A stretch of DNA of 33,623 nucleotides from Prevotellamassilia timonensis (GTDB lineage Bacteria > Bacteroidota > Bacteroidia > Bacteroidales > Bacteroidaceae), in contig NZ_JADYUH010000026.1 in the NCBI RefSeq assembly GCF_021531665.1, forward strand, positions 1 to 33,623, written 5' to 3'. Below are positions 16,507 through 24,789 of this stretch, piece after piece (position 1 is the stretch's first letter; every line of letters begins with the position of its first letter). A program made the translations under genes and the position numbers. The notes beneath the pieces were generated by a model that did not search any database, was not told the origin of the DNA, and saw only the letters and a program-made list of their open reading frames with translations.

Positions 16507-18369
16507 ATGAAGTTAGCATCCTTTGACATATTCGACACGACATTGCTTCGCAGCTGCGGAAAGCCCGAGGCGGTTTTTCATCTCTTGGCAGAACGTCTGT
16601 TTCCCAATGACAAAGACTTGCGCGAGGCTTTTGTCGTATGGCGGAAGAGTACGAAAGGGAATACGCTTGAGGATGTGTATGACAAAATTGATTCCGCTTT
16701 CCTTACGTTTGCAAGGAAAAACAAAGAGGACATGATGAAAGCGGAAGAGGAGACCGAAAAAGATGTTCTTATTGCCAATCCATCTGTATGCAAGTTGATT
16801 GATCAACGAAGGAAAGAAGGCTATAACATTGCGTTCATCAGCGACATGTATCTCAATAGCCAGTTCCTACGGAAGGTCTTGCAACGCAACGGATGCTGCC
16901 GGCAGGAAGACGCCATATATGTATCATGTGAACATAATGCAAGAAAAGACACTGGACTCCTGTATAAAGTGGTGAGAAATGAATTGCATCCCACCGAATG
17001 GATTCATTATGGCGACAACATCAGGAGTGACATCAAGATGGCAAAAAGCAAGGGCATACGTGCCATACATATCAATACATGTCACAATAATACGGAAAGA
17101 GCCTGTTCTCAGGTGTCCACTTCAATGGCTGAACTTGCCAGGCAATATCGGCTGAGGCATAAGGACAACGAGTTTGCTGCCTTTGCAGCCGACTTCGTGG
17201 TGCCCGCTTATCTGCCATACGTCATCCATGTGCTGCGCGAGGCACGCAGTATGGGCATACGCAAGCTCTACTTCCTATCACGCGACAGTTACATACTGAT
17301 GAAGGCGGCACAGGCTCTAATAAAAGAGGCTGAGGGACTCGAACTGCATTATCTGTTCGTTTCACGCAGGTCGCTCCTCCTGCCATATCTCTACGGAGAA
17401 GATGAAAAAGCCTATTTGGCGGCAAGCGACCACAACACCATCATCCGCATCGACTCTATCGACAAGAGGCTGAGCTATTTGGGAACATCGCGCGAGGAGA
17501 TGCGTGATAAATACGGGATTGAGTTCCCGTATTCAAAGGCAAATAACATCAAGGATCAGGAAGATTTCCTGCGCAAGATATTTCACAGTGACTTCACGCC
17601 ACACCTGCAACAAACTGCCGGCGAACAATACCGGCTGTTGGAAGAGTATTTCCGTCAGGAAGGGTTACTTGACGGAGACAGCTGTGCCGCCGTTGACGTA
17701 GGGTGGCTCGGAACATCCCGACTGATGATGAACCACATCCTCAGACGGAAGGGAGCGAAGGACTTGCATTTCTTCTATTACGGTGTCAGACGTGATGTGT
17801 TCCCCCCATCCGCGGGCAGGTATTCAACATACTTCCGGGCGGAGGAGATTTCAACCGAGACTACGATATTGCTCGAACATTATTACTCCGCCTCACCCTA
17901 CCCTTCCACCATTGCCTACCAGAGGACGGTCGAGGGCAATATTGAGCCGGTATTCGGCCACAACGGACAATTCCGCCATACCCCAATCACCCAGGCAAAT
18001 CAAGATGCCATCGAGACTATTGCCGCACAAATAAACACGATGGACAAACTCGGCAGCAGGACATTGCGTGATTTGGCGAAGACCTCGTTCAATTGTATAA
18101 GCAATGCGGCAATAAACGTGGATATTCATCCATTGTCAAAACAGGGCGAGTTTGATGACCATATCCCATTTGTGAAACGTCTGACAATAATTGAACTGCT
18201 GAGGATTGCTCTCTTTGGAGACACCATAACCGGCTATGACTTGGGCAGCCTGCGTCTCACCATTCCCCACTGTCTGCTTGCCTCTGTTTGGAAACTAAGG
18301 AACACGACAGTCAGGGTGAGACGCTATTTGTATTGGAAATATGTGGCTCGCAGGCATAATTTAGTATAA
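16507..18369 (+). CDS. COG5610-type HAD-superfamily protein of the polysaccharide locus
   Basis: The N-terminal 200 residues form a HAD-like hydrolase: SFDIFDTTLLR (residues 5-15) holds the motif-I aspartates in the spaced DxxD form, AFISDMYL is motif II, and HYGDNIRSDIKMAKSKGI is motif IV. The remaining 420 residues (from about 215) are a second domain found with this HAD type, including YFLSRDSYILMKAA and AAVDVGWLGTSRLM. Related predicted hydrolases are common in glycan loci, but I know of no defined reaction. A phosphatase or a phosphosugar-transfer role is possible. The length (620 aa) fits the two-domain form. It starts 18 nt after the previous gene, and the next gene begins 3 nt after its end. 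Confidence 0.72.
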   Translation: MKLASFDIFDTTLLRSCGKPEAVFHLLAERLFPNDKDLREAFVVWRKSTKGNTLEDVYDKIDSAFLTFARKNKEDMMKAEEETEKDVLIANPSVCKLIDQRRKEGYNIAFISDMYLNSQFLRKVLQRNGCCRQEDAIYVSCEHNARKDTGLLYKVVRNELHPTEWIHYGDNIRSDIKMAKSKGIRAIHINTCHNNTERACSQVSTSMAELARQYRLRHKDNEFAAFAADFVVPAYLPYVIHVLREARSMGIRKLYFLSRDSYILMKAAQALIKEAEGLELHYLFVSRRSLLLPYLYGEDEKAYLAASDHNTIIRIDSIDKRLSYLGTSREEMRDKYGIEFPYSKANNIKDQEDFLRKIFHSDFTPHLQQTAGEQYRLLEEYFRQEGLLDGDSCAAVDVGWLGTSRLMMNHILRRKGAKDLHFFYYGVRRDVFPPSAGRYSTYFRAEEISTETTILLEHYYSASPYPSTIAYQRTVEGNIEPVFGHNGQFRHTPITQANQDAIETIAAQINTMDKLGSRTLRDLAKTSFNCISNAAINVDIHPLSKQGEFDDHIPFVKRLTIIELLRIALFGDTITGYDLGSLRLTIPHCLLASVWKLRNTTVRVRRYLYWKYVARRHNLV

Positions 18370-18372
18370 AAA

Positions 18373-19248
18373 ATGAAGGTAGCGATTATTGTCCTTAACT
18401 ACAATTCAAGTGCCGACTGCCGCAAGTGCATTTCACACTTGAAACGGCAGGAGGGAGTTGAAATAGAAATCATCATCGTGGATAACCGTTCTCGCGAGGA
18501 TGACGCCTTGGCAGTGAAGAGCCTGGCTGCAGAGCAGGGCTGCACATTCATCGCTGCCAAGGAGAATCGCGGATATAACGCGGGCAACAACATCGGCTTG
18601 CGCTATGCGGCTGAAAAGGGGTATGCCTATGCCCTCATCGCCAATCCCGACATGGAGTTTCCGCAGCAGGATTATGTGATGCGACTGGTTGAGGAGATGG
18701 AGGCAAGGAAAGAGGTAGCGGTTGCAGCCACAGACATCACATCACCGGAATTAGTACATCAAAATCCGATGATGCCCGACCCAAAGGGTTGGCAAAGTAG
18801 TTTCAACTGGGTAAAAGTCATTCTGAATTTCTCGGCAAAGGAGACTCCCGATTTCATAGGGGATTATAAAACCTCGCATGTATGTAAAAAGGTGAGTGGT
18901 TGTTGCCTGATGGTTCGTATGGACTTCATTAAACGCATCGGCTTTTTCGATGAGCAGGTCTTCCTTTATTGTGAAGAAGCCATTCTCTCTAAGCAGGTGG
19001 AACAGGCTGGATTAAAGATGTACTATGTAGCCAATTTGCAGGCGGTTCATCGACATGTCAAAAGCACCAAAGGAAATCCTCGAAAACGATTTAATGCTTG
19101 GATTTCCTCGCGGCTGTATTTTGAGCGTCATTATAACTACCAGGGTTTTTGGAATCATTTCATGAAGACGATTGGTTGGAAAAGCTATCTGGCAGTGTTC
19201 TGCACGGGAGATTATGTAAGAAGCATCATGCAAAGAAATAAACAATAA
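18373..19248 (+). CDS. Family 2 glycosyltransferase (rhamnosyltransferase-like)
   Basis: This 291-residue transferase begins MKVAIIVLNYNSSADC and carries IIIVDNRSRED, ENRGYNAGNNIGL and the DxD-equivalent LIANPDMEF (about 90-98). The NRGYNAGNN pattern and the NPD motif are typical of the GT2 subgroup that includes WbbL-like rhamnosyltransferases. A later SGCCLMVRMDFIKRIGFFDE segment is also typical. The rhamnose assignment is inference, and no rml genes for dTDP-rhamnose lie in the window. It is separated by 3 nt from the HAD gene and by 2 nt from the polymerase. Confidence 0.85.
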   Translation: MKVAIIVLNYNSSADCRKCISHLKRQEGVEIEIIIVDNRSREDDALAVKSLAAEQGCTFIAAKENRGYNAGNNIGLRYAAEKGYAYALIANPDMEFPQQDYVMRLVEEMEARKEVAVAATDITSPELVHQNPMMPDPKGWQSSFNWVKVILNFSAKETPDFIGDYKTSHVCKKVSGCCLMVRMDFIKRIGFFDEQVFLYCEEAILSKQVEQAGLKMYYVANLQAVHRHVKSTKGNPRKRFNAWISSRLYFERHYNYQGFWNHFMKTIGWKSYLAVFCTGDYVRSIMQRNKQ

Positions 19249-19250
19249 AA

Positions 19251-20447
19251 ATGTGGATTCTACAAAAAATCAAATTTATCTATGAGGACAAGGTGCTGGC
19301 CACAATTATGCTGGTACTTTTTAATATCATGTTTGTTCCCATAGAGCAAGGTCCATTTAGTCCAGTGAAGATTACCCTCATGGGTCTCTGTCCGTTGATA
19401 TTCATTGCCAAGAAGCCAATCGTCACCAAGGCACTCGTTCTGGCTGCAATTTATTGGGTCGTTTGTTATACCTTGTCCTTGCTGAAAGGTGAAATGCGAT
19501 TCTCCACCTTGGGTTTCTTGGGCATGTACTTGATATTGTATATCAATTATTATAGTTTTATTGTAAAAGGCACATTTACGCTGGAGTATTTTACGAAGGT
19601 TCTCAAGTATCTGATCATCGCCTACGCAGTGGTGCTGATAGGACAACAGATGTGTGTACTGGTAGGCCTTCGCAACATGCCGTTGCTTAATCTCCAAAAT
19701 CAGTTCTTCCTATCCATAACGAAACTGCCATCCTTGACTTTGGAGCCCAGCCATTCGGCACGCATTCTCACATTCACGATGCTCGGCTATCTTAGATGTA
19801 TGGAAATTATGAAAGGTAAAAGAATCAGCCTCCAAGAAATGTTCAGCCCAGAACAACGCATTGTGACCTTCTCATTTCTTTGGAGCATGCTGATGATGGG
19901 AAGCGGAACAGCCTTTGTGGGCATGGGAGTTCTGAGCCTCTACTTCATAACACGTAAAACCGTTATCTATATTATCCCATTGATAATCGGAATGTTCATG
20001 TTGGGGCAGTCAATGGAATTGAAACAAATGGATCGTGCTGTAGCACTGGCAGAAGCTGCATCAACAGGAAGCGCAGAAGAGGCCATGGCTGCCGATGGCA
20101 GCGGAGCAACGAGAATAATTCCCGTGATGAACGTCTTCACAAAGACCGATGTCACCCAACTTGAAACTTGGATAGGGAAAAAAAGCATGGAAAAGGACAA
20201 ATATTGGTGGGCGCGTACAGACACAAAGATATATGACCAATATGGTTTGCTGGCCTATCTGATACTGCTGACTTTTGTCTTTTCATGTGCCATTCACCGT
20301 TTCTTCAGCCTTGAGTCATTGTTGTTTCTGGCCCTTCTTGGAGCCAATCTGACTAACATCTATTATGCATGGGGATGCTTGATGATTATGACAGGGGTGA
20401 GGTATTTTCAGACTAACCAAGTTCTAATTGATATTAGTAATGGCTAA
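19251..20447 (+). CDS. wzy: Wzy-type O-antigen/capsule polymerase
   Basis: This is a 398-residue integral membrane protein with about ten hydrophobic segments and little else conserved, as usual for repeat-unit polymerases. A large, mostly hydrophilic loop lies at about 265-325, between membrane segments; such a periplasmic loop is the hallmark of Wzy/WaaL proteins. It is the only polytopic protein in the locus besides the initiating transferase and the flippase, which supports the polymerase role by elimination. An O-antigen ligase identity cannot be excluded on sequence alone. It follows a glycosyltransferase by 2 nt and precedes the next by 40 nt. Confidence 0.75.
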   Translation: MWILQKIKFIYEDKVLATIMLVLFNIMFVPIEQGPFSPVKITLMGLCPLIFIAKKPIVTKALVLAAIYWVVCYTLSLLKGEMRFSTLGFLGMYLILYINYYSFIVKGTFTLEYFTKVLKYLIIAYAVVLIGQQMCVLVGLRNMPLLNLQNQFFLSITKLPSLTLEPSHSARILTFTMLGYLRCMEIMKGKRISLQEMFSPEQRIVTFSFLWSMLMMGSGTAFVGMGVLSLYFITRKTVIYIIPLIIGMFMLGQSMELKQMDRAVALAEAASTGSAEEAMAADGSGATRIIPVMNVFTKTDVTQLETWIGKKSMEKDKYWWARTDTKIYDQYGLLAYLILLTFVFSCAIHRFFSLESLLFLALLGANLTNIYYAWGCLMIMTGVRYFQTNQVLIDISNG

Positions 20448-20487
20448 TGATAAAGCTTGAAAGAGATATAAAATACTGGACATATAT

Positions 20488-21261
20488 ATGATACCACAGA
20501 CTATTCATTATTGCTGGTTTGGCTCGAAGGAGATACCAGAAAAGGAGCGAAGATGTATAGAAAGTTGGAAAGTATTCCTACCACATCATAGCTTGCAATT
20601 GTGGAATGAGGAGAATATAGAATCCTTACACCTTCCTTTATATGCGAAACAGGCTTATGAGGCAAGAAACTATGCTTTTTTGAGCGATTGTGTCAGGACA
20701 AAGGTGCTATATGAATATGGAGGAATCTATTTTGACACAGACTTTGAGCTTATCAAACCTATAGATAAAGTACTTAAAACGGACAAGAACATTCTTGGCT
20801 TTGAGACTAAATCACATATAGGAACTGCAATAATGGCATTTTCCCCAAAGAACGAGGTGATGAGACAGTTCTTGGAGTATTATGAAACACATTTGTTTAT
20901 CAGCAAAGGTAGAAAGGATATAATCGCAAATGTATCCATCCTGACTGATATTCTGAAAGAACAAGGGCTAATCTGTAACAGAATGATGCAGACAATAGGG
21001 GATATTCTTGTATATCCTCGAGATTATTTCTTTCCAAAGCGCTTGGAAGAAAATAAATTCCTTATCACAGAAAATACCCTTGGTATTCACAGATGTTCAA
21101 ATAGTTGGATGAGTGTATCCCAAATAGCAAGAGGAAACAGTTTCTTGTGGAGGAAAATAGTACGCCCAAGCCTGAACGCAATAAGAAGTGTAGGACAAAG
21201 GATATTGGGGAAAGAAAGAATACGGACAATAGAAATTTATATTAGATGTTTACTCAAATAG
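20488..21261 (+). CDS. Family 32 glycosyltransferase (Gly_transf_sug)
   Basis: The protein starts MIPQTIHYCWFGSKEIPE, the signature opening of GT32 capsular sugar transferases. It has ARNYAFLSDCVRTKVLYEYGG followed by the catalytic DxD in IYFDTDFELI (about 87-96), matching the mannosyl-/galactosyl-transferase-like DXD domain. The 257-residue length is normal. It begins a visibly more A/T-rich part of the locus that continues to about 22640. The basic C terminus (RKIVRPSLNAIRSVGQRILG) may associate with the membrane. The added sugar is unknown. Confidence 0.87.
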   Translation: MIPQTIHYCWFGSKEIPEKERRCIESWKVFLPHHSLQLWNEENIESLHLPLYAKQAYEARNYAFLSDCVRTKVLYEYGGIYFDTDFELIKPIDKVLKTDKNILGFETKSHIGTAIMAFSPKNEVMRQFLEYYETHLFISKGRKDIIANVSILTDILKEQGLICNRMMQTIGDILVYPRDYFFPKRLEENKFLITENTLGIHRCSNSWMSVSQIARGNSFLWRKIVRPSLNAIRSVGQRILGKERIRTIEIYIRCLLK

Positions 21262-21270
21262 TATTATGGA

Positions 21271-22638
21271 ATGATAGCATTGTGGTCATCGTTACACGCT
21301 GCCTTTATCAGTCAATTCTTTATGGAATTGAATATGCATGGCATTAGGTATTTTGTTCTTCGCAATTATGAAGGACTTCCCGAAACGAACAGCGGGAAAG
21401 ATGTGGATGTGGTGATTGCTCCCGGCACATATCATAAAGTGACCGGAATACTAAAAGGCATCATGCAAAATTTCAACATCTATTATTTTCAGATATCAAA
21501 ATTTGAAACTATGCGATGCTGGTATATAATGGATGACGCACAACATTTTGCCATCCATATCGACATCATAGAGAATGAGGTGTATAAAGGCTTTCAATAT
21601 TTTGATTTTGAGTACCTGTATGCTAATGTTATTCCATACAAGGATTTCTATGTCTTAAACAAGACTATGGATACAGTTTTACTTTTGGCCCAAAACATCA
21701 TTGCATATAAAAGATTGAAAGATAAATATCGTAGAACTATCACTCAGAACTATTTGCAATCTAACGAGAATATAGATAATGAAATCCGCAAACTATTTGA
21801 ATTATCTACAGGGAATAAAGTAGTTGAAGCTTTACGGAAAAACGATTATGCATGTATAGAGAATAAAGCCAAAGATTTGCAGCAAGCTTTCATAAGAAGA
21901 ACTTATAAAACACATCCCTTGCAAACCCTCTGTGGAAATGTGCGGTTTTTGGCCGACAGATTATACAGAGTCATATGGTGTCCGAATAAACTTAGGCGAT
22001 TCATCGCTGTTGAGGCTCCCGATGGAACCGGTAAAACAACTTTTATCAATGCGTTGATAGAACGGCTTCAAAAGTATTATGTTTGTGATGAAGGTCGTTT
22101 TTGCGTTCATCATTTTAGGCCCAATATCTTACCAAATCTTGGAGAGCTTGGTGAAAAAGCTAAATTGATGAAGCAAGATACTAACTTCACAGTTCCACAT
22201 AGGAAAAAACCTGCTGGTTTCATGTCATCATTTATAAGAATGCTATATTATTGGCTCGACTATCTGCTTGGTGTTCCAATCTTATTGCGTAAAGAGGTGC
22301 ATTATGAGAGATACAGTATTTATGACCGATACATCTATGATTTTCTCATAGATCCTGCACGTTCACGCATTAGCCTTCCAAGATGGCTGAGAATGCTTTT
22401 TGTGAAGACTGTTGTGCAACCGCAGATAGTTTTTGTATTACAAGCATCAGCTGATGTGATTTACAGTAGGAAGCAGGAATTGGACAGAGAGGAGATTGAG
22501 AGGCAACTCACGGAGTTTGGCAGATTGAAAAACATGGTTTCCGTGGTTTTTATCAATGCTGAACGTCCTATAGATGAAATGGTTGACGAGGCTGTCAAGT
22601 GTATTATGGAGCGTTTTTGTTTCAAAATTGATAATTAA
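21271..22638 (+). CDS. Nucleotidyltransferase-like / thymidylate kinase-like two-domain protein
   Basis: The N-terminal half resembles a minimal nucleotidyltransferase: SGKDVDVVIAPG has the paired aspartates D44 and D46 after a serine-glycine. The C-terminal half (about 243-455) is a P-loop kinase of thymidylate-kinase type, with Walker A in VEAPDGTGKTTF (about 246-257) and the DR motif in IYDRYIYDFL (D352, R353). Such proteins occur in exopolysaccharide loci, but I know no demonstrated reaction; phosphorylation or nucleotidylation of a glycan precursor is possible. It should not be called a true dTMP kinase because essential tmk genes lie elsewhere and are about 210 residues long. The region is A/T-rich, and it starts 9 nt after the GT32 gene. 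Confidence 0.7.
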   Translation: MIALWSSLHAAFISQFFMELNMHGIRYFVLRNYEGLPETNSGKDVDVVIAPGTYHKVTGILKGIMQNFNIYYFQISKFETMRCWYIMDDAQHFAIHIDIIENEVYKGFQYFDFEYLYANVIPYKDFYVLNKTMDTVLLLAQNIIAYKRLKDKYRRTITQNYLQSNENIDNEIRKLFELSTGNKVVEALRKNDYACIENKAKDLQQAFIRRTYKTHPLQTLCGNVRFLADRLYRVIWCPNKLRRFIAVEAPDGTGKTTFINALIERLQKYYVCDEGRFCVHHFRPNILPNLGELGEKAKLMKQDTNFTVPHRKKPAGFMSSFIRMLYYWLDYLLGVPILLRKEVHYERYSIYDRYIYDFLIDPARSRISLPRWLRMLFVKTVVQPQIVFVLQASADVIYSRKQELDREEIERQLTEFGRLKNMVSVVFINAERPIDEMVDEAVKCIMERFCFKIDN

Positions 22639-22700
22639 TAGATTCGTTTGCAGGAATCCTACGTTTTGAGCTCTCAACATACCTCGCCAACTATCTAAAC

Positions 22701-22750
22701 ATACTTTGCCATTTATCTTTAGATACTTTGCCATTTATCTTTAGATACTT
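22701..22750 (+). repeat. 22-bp tandem repeat (2.3 copies)
   Basis: A 22-bp unit beginning ATACTTTGCC and ending ATCTTTAG is repeated exactly at 22701-22722 and 22723-22744, followed by a partial ATACTT. The repeat lies between the nucleotidyltransferase/kinase-like gene and the Rpn remnant, at the edge of a probable insertion scar. Slippage could change the copy number. Confidence 0.8.
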
Positions 22751-22856
22751 TTTTGAGGGTGTTTTGTGGTGAATTTTGATTGGATGTATCGGACAATTTG
22801 TTTCCATAAAAAAAGTTATCGTTGTGTTTTTCTGTTGCACAGATTTGGAGGATTGA

Positions 22857-23457
22857 GGAAAAAAGCGTTGTTTTTTCCGTCTGAAGCCCGTCTACGGCAT
22901 CTTCTTCCTCAACTTTCATCTCAAAGGGTTTGAGCAAAGGACCGTCAGGACGGTGCAGCTGAAGGTGGAGGAAACCGGAGAACTCTTTTCCGACAGACTG
23001 AAGGTTTTCACCCTGGAACTCCCCAACTACAGGAAAATGAAGGAGGAGGACTGCAAGACAAGAATTGACTATTGGCTGTATAACATCACAAATCTTGAGA
23101 CTATGACTACGAACATCCCTTTCCAGCAGCAGCAACCCGCCTTTAAGAAAGTGGGGAACATAGCTGAACTCGTGCGCATGACACCGGAAGAACTGAAACA
23201 GTACAACATCAGTATCGACTCCTATCGCACCATCCTGTCCATCATGAAGAACGAAAGGGCGGAAGGAATATCCGAAGGATCGGCTAAAGGGAAGGCTGAA
23301 GAGAAGGAGAAAGCAATAGAAGAGTATAGACTATTTGGCGGATAAGCCAGGTTTCTATAAGGTGATGAATGACGGTACACCGCAGGAGGCTGTAGCAGGA
23401 ATTCTGCGAATAGTCTTTGAGAAGCAATATAAGAAGAATATGAAAAGATTATCGTAA
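22857..23457 (+). pseudogene. Rpn-family recombination-promoting nuclease / transposase remnant
   Basis: The frame beginning near 22857 reads VYGIFFLNFHLKGFE then EQRTVRTVQLKVEETGELF, followed by EEDCKTRIDYWLYNI, NIAELVRMTPEE and SIDSYRTILSIMKNERAEG. These are the conserved second half of Rpn/PD-(D/E)XK nuclease-family putative transposases. The N-terminal catalytic part is missing. The frame stops at 23345, but the last segment continues in another frame (DYLADKPGFYKV near 23330-23365 and onwards to RLS, stop 23455-23457), so a frameshift is present as well. The gene is decayed and same-strand with the locus. Its insertion between the kinase-like gene and a glycosyltransferase marks a recombination site in the cassette. 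Confidence 0.82.
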
Positions 23458-23494
23458 GACTATGAATAGTCCATTTTTCTAAATCATTATTCCT

Positions 23495-24772
23495 ATGTAT
23501 AATAGGTTGTCACATGAAATGATGCTCTCTACCAAGAGAACCGAACAAGAAAAACTTAAGATCTTCGTCTCTGCCTATGCTTGCGAGCCTGGGATGGGAA
23601 GTGAGATTGGCGTGGGATGGCACTGGGTGCTGGAGATGTCGAAGTACTTCGAGCTGTGGGTGCTGACACGCGAAAGCAATCGGCACACCATCGAGCCTTG
23701 GATTGACAAGCATCCCGCATATAAAAATATCCACTGGCTGTATTACGACTGGCCCAAATGGGCACGTTTCTGGAAAAAGGGCTTGCGCGGCGTGCGTACC
23801 TATTATAATATATGGCAGGTGTGTACCAACCATATCGTGAAAAGGACCATGCAGGAAAATGACATCAGGATTTTCCACCATCTCACCTACGGAAACGCAT
23901 TGTGGAAGGTGAGCAGCTATGGACAAAAGCAATTCTTCATATGGGGACCCATAGGAGGTTTGGAAACCATACCTGAAGAATATTGCAAACACTACGGAAA
24001 AAAGAGCTATATCATTGAAAGGATTCGTAGGCAAATAGCCTTGTTGAGCAAATGGAACATGGGATTCAAAAAACGATGCAAAAATGCAAATCTGATATTA
24101 TGTAAAACCGACTTTACCCGTCAATACATTCCTTCGGCTTATGCCAACAAGACCATCATTTTTACCGATGTTGCAGCTGAAGCAACGCTCTCTGCTTGCC
24201 ACAAACAAACGGGAAAAAAGGATGTCACCGAATATGTCACTATAGGCCGCCTGGATGCTTGGCGTGGATTTGACCTGATCATTGAAGCTACCCATGCCGC
24301 CGTGAAGCAGAATGACCAAATTCATGTGACAATAGTAGGAGAAGGCTATGACAAGCAAAGACTTGAAAGGATGGTCAAAGACAGGGGGCTTGGCAAATAT
24401 ATATCGCTTACAGGCAAAGTTTCCATGGAGAAATACAAAACATTGATGGCTGATGCTGATGTTGTGATCAATGCAGCATTGAAGGAGGGAGCCGTCACTG
24501 TTTCATTTGACGCTATGGCATTGGGGAAACCCTTGATATGCATAGACACAACAGGATATACACGATACTTCACGCATGACTATGCGATCATCATACCCAG
24601 AAAAGGAAGAGATTTTGTGATAGACCACATCACGAAGGGGATGTTGAGACTTACTGATGTAGAGACAAGAAAAATGATGGGCAAAAAAGCTCAAGATGCT
24701 TCTGCTACATGCTGCTGGGAACACCATGGAGCCGAAATCAAAGATGTGATTACCCGAGCATATCGTTCGTAG
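23495..24772 (+). CDS. Family 4-like glycosyltransferase (GT-B)
   Basis: This 425-residue transferase has a GT-B layout. The N-terminal nucleotide-fold strand KIFVSAYACEPGMGSEIG carries a glycine-rich loop typical of GT4. The donor domain begins near EYVTIGRLDAWRGFDL (about 247-262) and includes VTIVGEGYDKQRLE and a SLTGKVSMEKY stretch. The usual EX7E pair is reduced: AALKEGAVTVSFDAMALGKP has a first Glu, but an Asp occupies the second position. Alternative starts at 23519 (ATG) would remove eight to nine residues; the first ATG is kept with modest certainty. It follows the Rpn remnant, and its 3' end comes 17 nt before the APH-like gene. Confidence 0.82.
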   Translation: MYNRLSHEMMLSTKRTEQEKLKIFVSAYACEPGMGSEIGVGWHWVLEMSKYFELWVLTRESNRHTIEPWIDKHPAYKNIHWLYYDWPKWARFWKKGLRGVRTYYNIWQVCTNHIVKRTMQENDIRIFHHLTYGNALWKVSSYGQKQFFIWGPIGGLETIPEEYCKHYGKKSYIIERIRRQIALLSKWNMGFKKRCKNANLILCKTDFTRQYIPSAYANKTIIFTDVAAEATLSACHKQTGKKDVTEYVTIGRLDAWRGFDLIIEATHAAVKQNDQIHVTIVGEGYDKQRLERMVKDRGLGKYISLTGKVSMEKYKTLMADADVVINAALKEGAVTVSFDAMALGKPLICIDTTGYTRYFTHDYAIIIPRKGRDFVIDHITKGMLRLTDVETRKMMGKKAQDASATCCWEHHGAEIKDVITRAYRS

Positions 24773-24789
24773 ATAAACCTTTGCATTTG

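Noticed and set aside
21271-22638. Housekeeping thymidylate kinase
   Set aside because: The protein is twice the normal length, has a fused nucleotidyltransferase-like half, and lies in a glycan cassette.
22690-22760. CRISPR array from the 22-bp repeats
   Set aside because: The copies are directly adjacent with no spacers, and no cas genes occur in the window.
24709-24789. Longer start for the APH-like gene
   Set aside because: It would overlap the preceding glycosyltransferase by 64 nt, and the added residues look like that gene read in another frame.
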